Assembly (NCBI GenBank): GCA_021234155.1
Contig: JAJEKV010000005.1
Location: 23,761,584 to 23,825,583 of the forward strand
Direction: 5' to 3'
DNA length: 64,000 bases
Source of the DNA: Isoetes taiwanensis
Lineage: Eukaryota; Streptophyta; Lycopodiopsida; Isoetales; Isoetaceae
Shown here piece after piece: positions 35,717 through 47,790 of the stretch; the first letter of the stretch is position 1, and every line of letters begins with the position of its first letter. The notes below the pieces were generated by a model. That model was not told the origin of the DNA. It was given only the letters and a program-made list of their open reading frames with translations, and ran no database searches. A program made the position numbers and the translations under genes.

Positions 35717-37593
35717 TGTTGACCCTAAACCCGGCTTAAAGGTCAACCACAAGGAACCAATTCAAGTTTTCACTCAAATTGGGGTTAGAACCTCCATCAC
35801 TTGAGGTGATCAGGCCTATGCAAGGAAATCCCAAAACAAGTTCAAAAGTTCGAGTTCTATACCTTCCCATTTCCAAAAATAGTACCTTTGCCAAAACAAA
35901 TGTGGTGTCGAGATGCGATCGATTTTTAAGTCGATGCAATAGACTTGGTCAAAAAGTGGTAGTTAACCAACAAGTAAAAACTCCTCCTCACCAAGTCGAG
36001 ACTTAATGTGAGTTATTCGAGCTCAAAGTGGGGTCAAATTTTGGTCAATAGAGGTCAAATGTAGAAAAAAAGTTGATCAGAAATTGAGATTTGGAGTTGC
36101 CAATCATCTTTTGAGAAATTCCAAGCAGATAGGTTGCAATGATGCTAGGGAAGAGGGGCAATCAATCAAATCTTCATTTGATATGTAAAAGTATTTTTGT
36201 GGCTAGATTTGGCAAAATACGCCAAAACCGGCCCAAACCCGAGAGCAATTTTTTTGAATTTGAGCTATACTTGGTATTTTTGAATGATTCCAACTCCTTT
36301 GGACCAGCATTGTGTTCTAAGGATAGATGGCAAGTGGTCCAAAGGAATAGAAAACACACTAGAATTTTCTCAGACTATTTTGTAGCAAGAATTGTAGAAT
36401 AATATATCGTAGATGGATTTGACAACTTGGCAATCGATTTGAATTGATATGGAAGTAAATATATCATGATAATGTAATATAAGGATGCTTCATAGCTTTA
36501 AATCACAGAAAATAATCTTCTCAAGTCAATAAATAATTTTTGAAGGTAATGTCAATCGATCTTGTGGATCCAATTGAGGAGAGCTCAAGAACTTCAAGGA
36601 TCGGGCCCGTGATCTTGCTCAAAGAATGATCAATGTAGGATCCGAATACTCGGCCTTCAAATTTTTCTCTCGCCTTCGCTTTCCCATGTATATAGATTTA
36701 GATTTTAAACCTGTTAAAGGTGATCTTAGAGCTTAAATTTAGGCTTGATTGGATGCTTAGGGCGGAATACGTATAGGTAGTTTTCGTGAGTCCAAGGCTT
36801 CCATTCCGCTGATTCAAAAGTTTAAGTTTTCAAATTTTTGGTTCTTCAATCAGATTTTTCCAGACTTGCGCTGATACTAAGGGTCAGATTTTTGGGAGTA
36901 TAAACCAGGAATATGTCAGATTTAGCCATTTAGAAATGTTAGGCCATGGTTTCAAAGGGTGCCTTATAAAATAATTAGATAGATAGATCAATTGAGGAGA
37001 TGGCAACCCTAATTTTGAGGAATATGCTAGGCTTAGATACCATGTATTGGGATATTCCATAGGTAGCATGAATATTTAAGGCACAATGATGGACAAAGCA
37101 AAGTGGTCATAAAATTCCGTGCTAGAAATGGGCTAGGTATTTATGAAGGTGTGATAAGAGTGGGAAAAGGGATATGAAATAAGGAGGCAAAAGAATTAAG
37201 CAATCAAGGTGTGATTTGGCAAAAAAATGAACAAGGGAAAATATAAGCATAAGGGGAATATGACTAGGGAAATGGGGGTAAGAATATGGATAAAAAATGA
37301 CTAGGAGGTGGAATCTAATGCCATGGGATCTTCCAAACTTTTAACTTCCAATCTCAAAAAAATTGTCTTCCAAACTTCATAACCCAGAATCTTCTAGAGC
37401 ATATTCTTGACTAAGCACTTTGACCTTAAATAAAGTACCTCATGTGAGTTTTGAACCTTGAGCACTTGTTGTCTTGTAAAAATGAACATCCTTTGACCTT
37501 CATATCAATGTTGACTACCAAGTCCTCTTTGACTTAGCCTTCCTAACTTCAACAAATAAACCATTCACTAGTATGTTGCCCTTTGGGGCAACA
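35717..37593 (-). repeat. Gypsy 3' LTR (family A)
   Basis: 1877 bp; pairs with 43523-45371. Long stretches (for example 36370-36560 with 44168-44360) are almost identical, with differences concentrated in one- to four-base indels and a few short replaced blocks. Confidence 0.92.
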
Positions 37594-38330
37594 TCTCGCC
37601 AAAACAAGAAAATGGTCTGGTCCCCACCACAAGGGTCTTCAGTACCAAATCTTTGGTACCAAGGTATCTAAGGAGAATTATGGTAAAAAAGAGAATGTAA
37701 AGTGCAAGTGATGGGATGGAATGGGGTGAATATGGTGGTGTGAAAAAGTGAGTGAGTGAGAAGGATGGTGGTGAGAATGAATGAGAAAACATGGTAAAAG
37801 TAGTGATGGGAATGGAATGTATGAGGGTGGATATGTAAATGTTTGAATCTCGCCAAAACAAGAAAAATGTGTGGCTTGATCCTTAAAAAATGCAACTCGC
37901 TATGATGGTAAAGCTGAATTGCAGAGGCCTTCTTTGGGAATGAGAACAAGAGTAAGGAGTTTAAATGGATAGCAGGACCACTTATGGCGATGAATAAAGA
38001 TGGAGAAAGGGTGCACTGGTCATGGAAACATACAAACAAGTTAAACTTGATTCTTGCACTCGCTATGATGGTGAAGTTGAATTTGGTAGAGTGCACATTT
38101 GGGGAGATAAAAATAAAAGAGCATGGCTGAATGGAAAAAGACCATAATCGACAGATGAATAAAGATGGATAAAGGGTGCTCCTCGCAAATGACACTTGGC
38201 AGTTAATAAAAATCCTTGTCCCTAGATCGCTTTGATAGCTCATCCTTCATGCCGGGGCTAATTCCAAACATAATCTTAATGAAGACATTAGTTCTAAATT
38301 TAAGACAAAGTGAAATCCAATCTATCTAAC
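37594..38330 (-). repeat. Gypsy 3' untranslated region with repeated modules
   Basis: CGCCAAAACAAGAAAA occurs next to the LTR (37598) and again at 37852. The module CACTCGCTATGATGGTGAAG / AACTCGCTATGATGGTAAAG plus ATGAATAAAGATGGA.AAAGG occurs twice (about 37893-38030 and 38054-38180). The 191-codon minus open frame across it (37668-38243) is Phe/Ser/His-rich, and the homologous DNA in the left element is read in another frame, so I do not call it a gene. Confidence 0.65.
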
Positions 38331-38369
38331 ATCTAAATTTAATTCTAACTTGTTTAACTTTCTAGAGCA

Positions 38370-39400
38370 TAAAAGGACAAGCAAATGTGTCGATCCCAAG
38401 ACTTCTTCGTGATGAATAGTGTTGATGGGATTTGGGAGGACAAACCCGGTTAATTCCTTTAGCCAATATGAATTGGTGCCTGAAGGCAGGTTCCAACACT
38501 TCATAGGGGACCCTCCCAAAGATTCTCAAACAAACTTAGCCCGGGTCAATCCTCCCCTTGATTTATTCCATTTCGTTTTAACTAAGGGCATCCACTAATT
38601 TAACATGCCAATCCTTCGATTATCATCCAATCGCTTTCCAGAAAAATACCCTTCAAAACTTTGTTAGTAGCTTCTCGCTTGACCATTACCTTGGGGATAG
38701 TAAGAGGAACTCTTGGTATGTTTGACTTTAAGAATGGTCAATAAATTAGTAATAACTTCATTCACAAAAGGAGTACCTCTATCGAATGTAATTGTAAAGG
38801 AATACCAAAACCGCGGTAATAAAATGTACTCATGTAAGAACTTTGTTGTTGTAAGGGCATTAGCCTGCTCTCAAAGGAATTGCTCTCCCTACCATTTGGT
38901 AAAATAATCAGTAGCTACAATAATGTGCTGATGTTGCCCTCGCTTAAGAGGGGTTAATAGGACCAATATAATCTAATCCCCAAATTTGGAAGGGTCCCGG
39001 AGAAATTATGGGGTTTTAGTACCGAATATGATCCTCTTTGCCAAATATTTGGCACTTGTGGCAAGATTTTATAGCAAGATAACAACCTTTAAATATTGTA
39101 GGCCAATAGTATCCCCGACTGAATTGAATTTTTGGCAGTAGTATCTCCAGCAAAATGGCCTCCACATATTCCTTCATGCATTTCTTTTAATGATCAAGGC
39201 AGCCTTCTTCTTCATTGACACACCTCAATAATAGTCCATCCCTGTTGACTTTACATAAAACATCATTAATCATTTTGAACCGCCTTACACTTTTTTTAAA
39301 TCTCCTTTGTCGGCTTGAGGTCAATCCCGAGGGCATCTCCTTGAATTGTAGAAAATTCTTTATAGATAGCCGCTTAATCTTGTTGGCCCTCGCCATCATC
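38370..39400 (-). pseudogene. Gypsy integrase
   Basis: From right to left: VRRFKMINDVLCKVNRDGLLLRC-type lead-in (open at 39187-39402; only its core is quoted here as DVLCKVNRDG), a zinc-finger region with CHKCQIFGKE, the core with FDRGTPF (family S-D-R-G-T), and NGQA followed by a one-base insertion before the catalytic glutamate. The C-terminal end shows LPNPINTIHHEEVLG (38322-38519). The right-hand copy keeps catalytic residues that the 17.5-22.4 kb copy has lost. Confidence 0.78.
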
Positions 39401-39569
39401 ATTTGCCTCAGAATAAGCTAAGGCATCCACAAAATCAACAACTTCCACTACATCCTCATGGTCAAAGAAAATATAAGGTAAATAGAGATCGACTCTTTTA
39501 CTTGATGTAACTCTTTTATAGAAATATCAAAGGTTTGTAACTTGCATGCCCACCTTTGAATTTTTGGTT

Positions 39570-39930
39570 TAGAGGTAGCCTTACCAAATGACAAACCTGT
39601 TGGATTTTGCTTCATATAAACTTGAACTCGAACTCTTCAATAATAAATGACCTTTGCTCATTAATGAGAAACATGAGAGCAAAGAAGACTCTTTCTCCAT
39701 TCTCGTGTATTTTTCTTCGCTTGAACTCCATTGTTTGTCGGCAAAAGCTATGGTGTGCTTGTCCTGCAGAATAGCTAAGCCTATGGCCTTTTTAGTAATA
39801 GTAATGTAGACCTCAAATGGCTTGGCCAAATTTTTTTTTAGGAGAGTTGTTTCACAAATGGATTTTATAAGCAACTCAAAGACTCTTGGCAATATGATGA
39901 CCATGTGACAGAACATACTTACTCCTCGAT
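39570..39930 (-). pseudogene. Gypsy RNase H (standard position)
   Basis: An open stretch of 111 codons (39581-39916) contains PFEVYITITKKAIGLAILQ and FADKQWSSSEEKYTRMEKE. These correspond to the first strand and the E-K-Y helix of Ty3 RNase H. The first catalytic aspartate (normally in V-x-T-D-A-S) reads as threonine-rich VYITITKKA here, so this RNase H may be inactive. Confidence 0.8.
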
Positions 39931-39949
39931 TTGGAAATCCCCGCCTATT

Positions 39950-40850
39950 CTTGTCAACTTAGAAATAGGACTTATAATGTGAGCAAAATTAGGAATATAC
40001 ATCCTAAGAAAACTAGTCATGCCAATAAAACTTTTAACCCCGCTGTGTTTTTTGGGGCACCATTTTTGAGAGCTTTCAACCTTTTCAGGTGCCACCCTCC
40101 AGATACCATTGTTGGATACCTCGCGGTCCCAAAAGTTGTCCCTTGATGCAAAAAAAAAATACATTTCTTTGGATTAAGGTTGACCTGCATTCCCTACACA
40201 AAGAACATATTTTTGCCAACAATTCCAAATGATTAGTAGGGTGAGATCCTAAACAAAGGTCATCCAAATAAACTCAATCTTGAGGAGACATAGGCCTAAA
40301 AAATAACATCCATGGCTCTCCTGAAGGTAGCAGTGTGCATTCATTAGCCCAAAAGGCATTCTTTTCATTGCATAAGTTCCCCAAGGAGTAATAAAAGAGG
40401 TCTTGGGTTGATCTTCTTCTTTAATACTAACTGATTGAACTCGGAGAAGCCATCTAAAAAATGAATACACCTCTTTACCTCAAGCATACAATATATAAGA
40501 TTTCTTCTAAAAAGGGCAAAGGGTAACAATCTTTTGATGGTAGCTTTGTTGAGATCTCATAGTCAATGCAAATTTTAAAGCACCACTTTTTTTCTCCACA
40601 GAACAATACAAGATACCCATTCCGGATTAATAATTTCAATAATAACACCGTGATCCAACATCTTATCCAATTCATCTTTAATTAGTCCCATTAGTGAAGC
40701 ATTAATCCTTCTTAATTTTGAAAACAGTTTACAACCTTCTTTAATCTTTAATTTCAAATTGACATACATCAGTTTGATACCGAGAAGCTCAATAATCCCA
40801 AGCAAATACATCTTTCTTTTCTTCAAAAACACTTGTATGTTCTTCTCTGC
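39950..40850 (-). pseudogene. Gypsy reverse transcriptase
   Basis: Recognisable pieces: GLIKDELDKMLDHGVIIEI (about 40625-40690) is the family lead-in, then DGFSEFNQ and TSFITPWGTYAMKRMPFGL (about 40340-40450), then the connection region with NGAPKNTAG-like residues near 40060. The catalytic DD box falls near 40250-40270 (WMTFV context, frame-shifted) and cannot be read as a clean YVDD. At least five frame changes. Confidence 0.82.
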
Positions 40851-41019
40851 TTTTGATATTCAATCAAATCCCCAACAAACAAGGTTCGAAGTCTTACCAT
40901 TCTTAGTGATTACAATCTCTTCAGGGGCCTTTTTTTTTCTCGATGCATCAATGGTCAAAATAGGACGTAGTGCTTTTACCTCATTGTCATCAAAGATCAT
41001 CTTCGTGGATAGCTCCCCC

Positions 41020-41450
41020 GCTAATGTGACATGAGAGTCTCCCTACACAAGGCATCAGCTTCAAAATTTGCTCCTCCTGGGATATGAGTGATTTCCCATG
41101 AAGCAAAGCTCGAGAGCACTCCCATTGCTTGATTCTTCAAGAGCTCCATATCTACATTTTTGTTTGATAGTCTCCTAAACTTTGTCTCAAGTATTAATTG
41201 TGAATCACTATAAATGTGAATATTGGCAATATTCATAGATTTAGCTTCCCTCGAGACCCGCAATCAAGGCTTTATATTCTCGCCACATTAGAAGTGACTT
41301 GAGGAAAGATCCTTCCTACTTTTAGCTAAAAGTTTGTGAGAAGAGTCTTCAAAAATAGCAGATGATGCAACATTTAATTTTTAGAGATACCTCCATCAAA
41401 CCATAAGAACCATGTTGGTCCTTGTATGTCGAGGTGCACTTTCCATAATA
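41020..41450 (-). pseudogene. extra archaeal-type RNase H ahead of RT
   Basis: The open piece 41021-41263 (80 codons) reads REAKSMNIANIHIYSDSQLI, then VDMELLKNQAMGVL, then WEITHIPGGANFEADALCR. These match the last two-thirds of archaeal/plant-type RNase HI, with catalytic YSDS and the final N-x-x-A-D-A-L signature. Upstream frames to about 41450 give AIFEDSSHKLLAKSRK-like text where the first strands should be. The domain sits between protease and reverse transcriptase. In the Tat elements I know of, the added RNase H follows the usual one. Confidence 0.8.
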
Positions 41451-41579
41451 AGAGGAACCATTTCATATTTTCTTGGTTTTGTATTTTTATCCCTCGTAAG
41501 ATCCCAAAGGTTCTTCAATTAGCATTTCTTTAATAAAATGTACCTCTTCCTTGGGAGTCATAGGAGCCCTCTTTGGTTA

Positions 41580-42300
41580 TAAATTGTAGCACTGAGAGCC
41601 ATTGGAGATGGTACATCTCCCTTGAGACCGGTGACCGCCTCGGCATCCATGCTGCATAACCATCTCTCCCTCAAAAGTAAGTCATAAATATCAGATTCAT
41701 CTCCTATATCTTCAAAAGCCACCACAATAAAAGTTAGCAGCCACAGCTATGCCTTCTCAGATATCGTGCACTTTAGTCACCACACCAATAGGAGAAATCT
41801 TAGCATTATAAAAAGATTTTAATAACATAGAAGCCTTCTTATCCACTTCAAAACCACACTTCTTCATAATATGATATGGCATGATATTTAGAGGAGAACC
41901 CCATCAAGTAACACATTAGAAAAGGTATACCCCTCCTAAAGCAAACAACATGTGAATGCTCAGGTGGTCTCTTCATGTCAGGTTAGAATAAGGTCTGGCA
42001 TCAGAAAAATTCACACAAGCATTTAATACCTCATTATTAGTTTGTTGAAGTACCCTTTTCCAGAACTAGGTGCAATCTTTAATAAAGTAAAGAGATCCAC
42101 ACTCACCTTGGATTTTTTTAAGCAAAACATCAACCTCATCAAAGTCTTGATCTTTCTTACCATATTTTTGTCGAGGGGTGGAGCTATGATCTGAACGTGT
42201 GATTCCATTACTGTGTGGCACATGCCCCCGACAAGAGAATGCTTACTTGGTTCAAGATGTACTTGAGCTTCATTCATGCTTCTAGTTTGCACCACCATAA
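41580..42300 (-). pseudogene. Gypsy protease region
   Basis: NVLLDG followed, after a one-base slip, by SPLNIMPYHI is seen near 41880-41925. This fits the L-x-D-G-G-S-x-x-N-I-M protease of Tat/Athila-like elements. Downstream, YDLLL.R.WLCSMDAEAVTG (about 41620-41690) corresponds to the LLGRPWL block. The 91-codon open piece 42023-42298 precedes it. Protease would cut the polyprotein. Confidence 0.7.
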
Positions 42301-42429
42301 CTTCTTCAGATTTAGGAACTTCTATAGCTTGAATAAACCTTTATAGAGGTGCTTGGTTCCAAGAAATCTCACTGTGGGGGTTTAGACTCGGTCTTTTCTT
42401 TTTCTGCTTAGCAAAATATTCCTTAACAA

Positions 42430-43430
42430 AGACACCTAGCATCAGTATGGCCAACCCTTTACAAAAAGAACAACATGACATTCCTTTCCAAAATGGCTTT
42501 TTTCTATTACATTTGGAGCACACTTGCCAATAGCATATTTCTCGATGGGTGAGAATTCCTATTGCAATGAATACATTCAGATAAGTTTTACCCGCTTTTT
42601 GCAGCCTTGAGTTCAACTAATTGTTTAGTTATTTCGCTAAGGCTTCAAGAACCTTGGATAAGTCCGACTTTTGACCTCCTCAAGAACTTGGGAATTGGCT
42701 TTTTCCTCTTGGATTTCTTTTTTCTTTTTTGTATGGCATAAACCGGAATAGAAGGATGATGATCATAATGCATCAAGAGCATCGTGGTAAAACGGGTCAG
42801 AGTATATGAGAAGCATAATGTTTATCGTGCAAAGTAGAGAGCATCCGGTCGATCGCTGGTTTTGGCAAAGACTTTGTAAATGGAATCAAACCCTTCAAGC
42901 CTTTTTTGATTTTGAGCAACTTTTTCGATATCCGGGTCTTCTTTTGCGCACTCATTGATAAAGGCAAGAATTCTAAAACAGAGTTGGGATGGTAACTTGT
43001 GCTTTTGACACCTGCCATGAATGTACTAAACCTCCCTTTGTACTGATTCACACTTTCTCCTCGCATATATAGAAAACCTCTAGCTCATTAACCAAATCTT
43101 GTGGAGCAGCTAACTTACCAAATCTATCCGTAAACTTTGACAAGTTCATCCCATGAAGTGGTACCCATTAACTTCTCATAAGTTAACTAAGCTCCAGCCT
43201 TCACTCTCATCTTTGAAACATTTTTCAAATTGAAAGCTTGCATCCTTTCTTGAAACCATAATCCCCCTCGTAATAGTCTTCAAATATTCTCAAAAGTGGT
43301 TAGCACTCATGCCGGAATCAAAGGTAGGCAAGGGAACAAGGACATTCAACTCAAACCGGTATGGCATGTTTTGAAGTAAGCTTAGTTGAGAAACTTGAAG
43401 GCAATGGCCTTTCTCTAATGATCCGATACA
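42430..43430 (-). pseudogene. Gypsy gag with Cys-rich finger
   Basis: Gag text includes GESVNQYKGRFSTFMAGV and a mixed-charge tail (42797-43066 open). A Cys-rich segment VCSKCNRK...CCSFCKG lies near 42460-42550, in the place of the nucleocapsid finger; it fits C-X2-C but the His of a classic knuckle is not in frame. Gag would form the particle core. Confidence 0.6.
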
Positions 43431-43522
43431 TCAACATCTTCTAATGGTTCGACTTCACGGAAATTTTGCTTTTGGGCCATGAGTTCCGGAGATCCAGAAG
43501 ATCTCTAGAGAATCCTCCAAGA

Positions 43523-45371
43523 TGTTGACCCTAAACCGGGCTTAAAGGTCAACCACAAGGAACCAATTCAAGTTTTCACTCAAATTGGGTTAGAACCCGC
43601 ATCACTTTGAGGTGATCACCATGCAAGGAAATCCCAAAAACAAGTTCAAAAAAGTTCGAAGTTCTATACCTTTCCCATTTCCAAAAATAGTACCTTTGCC
43701 AAAACAAATGTGGTGTCGAGATGCGATCGATTTTTAAGTCGATGCAATAGACTTGGTCAAAAGTGGTAGTTAACCAACAGTAAAACCCTCCACCAAGTCG
43801 AGACTTAACTGGAGTTATTCGAGCCTCAAAGTGGGGTAAAATTTTGGTCAATAGAGGTCAAATGTAGAAAATAAAGGATCAGAAATTGAGATTTGAGTTG
43901 CCAATCATCTTTTGAGAAATTCTAAGTAGATAGGTTGCAATGATGCTAGGGAAGAGGGGCAATCAATCAAATCTTCATTTGATATGTAAAAAGTATTTTT
44001 GTGTTAGATTTGGCAAAATAAACAAAACCGGCCCAAACCCTCGAGAGCAATTTTTTTGAATTTGAGCTATACTTGGTATTTTGAATGATTCCAACTCCTT
44101 TGGATTGCATGTGTTCTAAGGATAGATGGCAAGGGTCCAAAGGAATAGAAAACACACCAGAATTTTCTCAGAGACTATTTTGTAGCAAGAATTGTAGAAT
44201 AATATATCGTAGATGGATTTGACAACTTGGCAATCGATTTGAATTGATATGGAAGTAAATATATCATGATAACAGAATATAAGGATGCTTCATAGCTTTA
44301 AATCACAGAAAATAATCTTCTCAAGTCAATAAATAATTTTGAAGGTAATGTCAATCGATCTTGTGGATCCAATTGAGAGAGCTCAAGAACTTCAAGGATC
44401 ATCCGTGATCTTGCTCAAAGAATGATCAATGTAGGATCTGAACACTTCCGGGCCTTCAAATTTTTCTCCGCCTTCGTTTCCCATGTATATAGATTTAGAT
44501 TTTAACGGTTCCCAAGATCTTAGAGCTTAAATTGGGCTTGATTGATGCTTAGGGGCGGGAATACGTATAGGTAGTTTTCGAGTCCAAGGCTTCCATTCAT
44601 TTGATTCGGCGCTTCCAATTTTAGGTTCTTCACCAATTTTTCCAGTAATTGCCGATACCAAGGGTCAGATTTTTTTGGGAGTATAAACCAGAATATGTCA
44701 GGATTAGCCATTTAGAAATGTTAGGCCATGGTTTCAAAGGGTGCCTTATAAAATAATTAGATAGATAGATCAATTGAGGAGATGGCAACCCTAATTTTTG
44801 AGGAATATGCTAGGCTTAGATACCACATGTATTGGGATATTCCATAGGTAGCATGAATATTTAAGGCACAATGGTGGACAAAGCAAAGTGGTCATAAAAA
44901 TTCCAGGCTAGAAATGGGCTAGGGTATTTATGAAGGTGTGATAAGAGTGGAAAAAGGATATGAAATAAGGAGGCAAAAAGAATTACAATCAAGGTGTGGA
45001 TTTGGCAAAAAAATGAACAAGGGAAAATATACATTGGCATAAGGGAATATGACTAGGGAAATAAGAATATGGATAAAATGACTAGGAGGTGGAATCTAAT
45101 GCCATGGGATCTTCCAAACTTTTAACTTCCAATCTTCAAAAAGTCTTCCAAACTTCATAACCTAAAATCTTCTAGAGCATATTTTGACTAAGCACTTTGA
45201 CCTTTAAATAAAGTACCTCATGTGAGTTTTGAACCCCGAGCACTTGTTGTCTTGTAAAATGAACATCCTTTGACCTTCATATCAATGTTGACTACCAAGT
45301 CCTCTTTGACTTAGCCTTCCTAACTTCAACAAATAAAGCATTCACTAGTATGTTTGCCCTTTGGGGCAACA
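43523..45371 (-). repeat. Gypsy 5' LTR (family A)
   Basis: 1849 bp. On its inner side the minus strand reads TCTTGGAGGATTCTC, a possible primer-binding site starting two bases from the LTR with TTGGAGG; I cannot assign its tRNA. CCAAT follows at 45372-45376. Confidence 0.9.
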
Positions 45372-45376
45372 CCAAT

Positions 45377-47560
45377 AAACATGAGAAAGATCAAAACCCA
45401 CAGGTGAATATACATGCTAACTATATAGAGCCATGATAAAATGATCCCGGTAAACTCTCAAAAATACAATGGGTAATCGGCCTTTCGAAAGTGTCCGATC
45501 TCACACCGACCTTACAAACTCATTTGCATGCATTCTAATTAAAACAGTAATGACCATAAATAACTAGACCATCACATATATAGTAGACCATAGCATTACT
45601 ATGGGCCGATCTTTCCAGCTCCTAAAGATTAAAGATTAAATTTGTCAAGAACAAGAAATTGATCTCTATTGTTATGGAACACACCAATGAACCATACATT
45701 TATATCCCCAAAACCTTATTTAAGGCTTCTCAATCAAGTCATGGTCTCCCTAATCAGAATCCATCCACTGCTACATAATCCACAATCAAACATAGTTAAA
45801 TGACAAAAGATCTCTATTTGAAAAACAAACATACAATATGAGTTGCATGGATAACTCCTCGGGGATTGGCCAAGCTTTGTTCACCAAACTAGAGCTAGCT
45901 CAAGATGCAATAACCAAGGTATGATAGTTCACCACCCAGCAAAGTCATTCTATGCTAAGAATTGCCAAGTAATTATGGCAAGGCCGTATTAATCAAACCA
46001 ATCGTAGCTCCTCCTTCCGAGCTAGCCCTCAATATAAGACACCAAGAGTTAGACTTTAGGATAGTAATAGGCTATTGAATAAGAATAGCAGAAGCTCTAG
46101 GAAAAAGTAATGGCTTTTTAGAATCGATTCATGAAACTTATGTGTAGAGCGCTTTCTTTGACCCCTATCACTCTTCCTGCCTATATCTCTTTTATCTGGA
46201 TGACTCACCTAAACTCCACCGAAACTAGACTCCCGGTACGGGTTCCAAGAAGTAAGAATCGGCTCATCGAAGCCTGCTGTCGGTGATGTGTAACCGGGTT
46301 CGTGGTCTATTTATAGGTCTCGCTTACCCAATTTTAGCCCCTTTTTAATTTGGCTAAACTCTTTTAGCATCATAAATATAGATCATAGATTGCCTTTATT
46401 GCCTTTCTTGCCAATACTTTGCCAAACTTAGACACCCACACTAGTCCATTAAGACTAACATCAAAGACCACTTCCCCGCTACCACTATATTCATAACATT
46501 TATTGTGTAGATTTGCTTCAAGTAATAGATTGGGCTATGTAAAGATTGTATGGCTCTAAAGCCCCCGGGATATATGGAAATGTACGCATAATATTTTCTT
46601 TAAAGATGGATAATTTCATTTGAATTGGCCACAACCGCTTTGCCTATTGTTCAATGCTTGAATGAAGTAAGCAACTTAACTAATAATTTTTGAGACTGAG
46701 GAAGTTTTTATGCCTTTTTTCAAGCTCAAGTAAGTTTTGGACAAGAATCATTTTTAAACTTACTAAGACATCATTCACATGACAGGATGCATATCATGGT
46801 TCGAATTTATCCTCAAACTAGTTTTGCTAATAATTGAACAAGTAACTGGAGGAAGTGAAGAACCGCTCACTTGTTTCTCGTGATAATGCATATTTAGGAG
46901 TGTATATTCAAAAGAACTGCATGAAAGGATCCAACATCTCGCATCCATGGTTTTACTTAACTACAAATATAAGTGCCTATCTTTGTCCCTCGTGATCCCG
47001 CCCAAACTCCCTACTACCAAGTGAGACTTCGGAAGCCTAAAGTTTATCGACTATGGCTGAGCTTACATGGTCACTTGCCGGGAGCTCGATAAACCCCTTA
47101 CAAATTTTCCGCAGCTTTGAAACCTTCTATGAATCGCATGTGTGTGTAACATTTTTCAGATCCGCGAAATAGTACCATACTTCTATGGGGACCCTCCTCA
47201 ACCAATGCAGGAAAATATATGTCCTAAATTTATGCTATATGGTGTACCTTAGCCGGACTTACTTTTATTTAAGAATCCGTGTAAGAAAGAAAAAACTCAT
47301 CCCTATGCCATGGCTATGAGTTTGTCAAAAACCTATAAAATACGCCGGATCCAAGATTCAAAAAGCCCCACCATATTGAATCTTTCCAAAATAAACTATG
47401 CCCATGTGCCATTACCATGCTAGGGTTTGCAAATTTGTAGCCATAGCTCACGCATCACAGAAAAAAGGGTAAGTTTCTCCCACAACTATAGCCAGGGAGA
47501 ACGCAAATTGGTCCTTCGTGGGACCCAATCCCACCACTCGGGCCAAAAGATCCTAATTAA
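45377..47560. other. no recognised gene
   Basis: Contains mixed debris. A moderately GC-rich stretch at 46200-46330 with GTCTATTTATAGGTCTCG resembles the leader/LTR debris at 22579. No open frame reaches 60 codons in 45.4-48.0 kb, which is striking even for non-coding DNA. Confidence 0.4.
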
Positions 47561-47579
47561 CGTACATTGTACGTTGGCC

Positions 47580-47790
47580 AAGATCATTCCATAAATTTAT
47601 AAAATGATAGGGTATGTATGTGGTGAATGTGGTAAAATTCGTAAAATGTATGGGCATTTTGTACATGGTGCAGTCGTCGTCCACGTCAGAAAGGGATCAT
47701 AATTAGTATCTCCAAGGTCATTCCATAAATTACAAAAAGTTAAGGGTATGTATGTGGTGAAATTAGTGAAAACATACGGGCATTGTATTT
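47580..47790. repeat. imperfect 80-bp direct repeat pair
   Basis: CATTCCATAAATTTATAAAA plus GGGTATGTATGTGGTGAA...GGGCATTTTGTA (about 47585-47665) is repeated with changes at about 47711-47790. The inverse complement is similar to 16687-16765. Confidence 0.65.

Larger units (their letters stand above)
35717..45371 (-). mobile_element. complete Ty3/Gypsy element, Tat-like, with extra RNase H
   Basis: A 9655-bp minus-strand element. LTRs at 35717-37593 (3', 1877 bp) and 43523-45371 (5', 1849 bp) start TGTTGACCCTAAAC and end TTTGGGGCAACA. The target duplication CCAAT lies at 35712-35716 and 45372-45376. Minus-strand order: gag (about 43.4-42.6 kb), Cys-rich finger, protease of the DGGS kind, an archaeal-type RNase H (41.45-41.02), reverse transcriptase (40.85-39.95), Gypsy RNase H (39.93-39.57), integrase (39.4-38.37), repeat-bearing 3' region. 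The protease type and extra RNase H point to the Tat lineage. All domains carry frameshifts although the LTRs are close. Confidence 0.92.

Noticed and set aside
37668-38243. 191-codon minus-strand open frame between integrase and LTR
   Set aside because: Low-complexity Phe/Ser/His/Leu composition over repeated DNA; the homologous stretch in the left element is read in a different frame.
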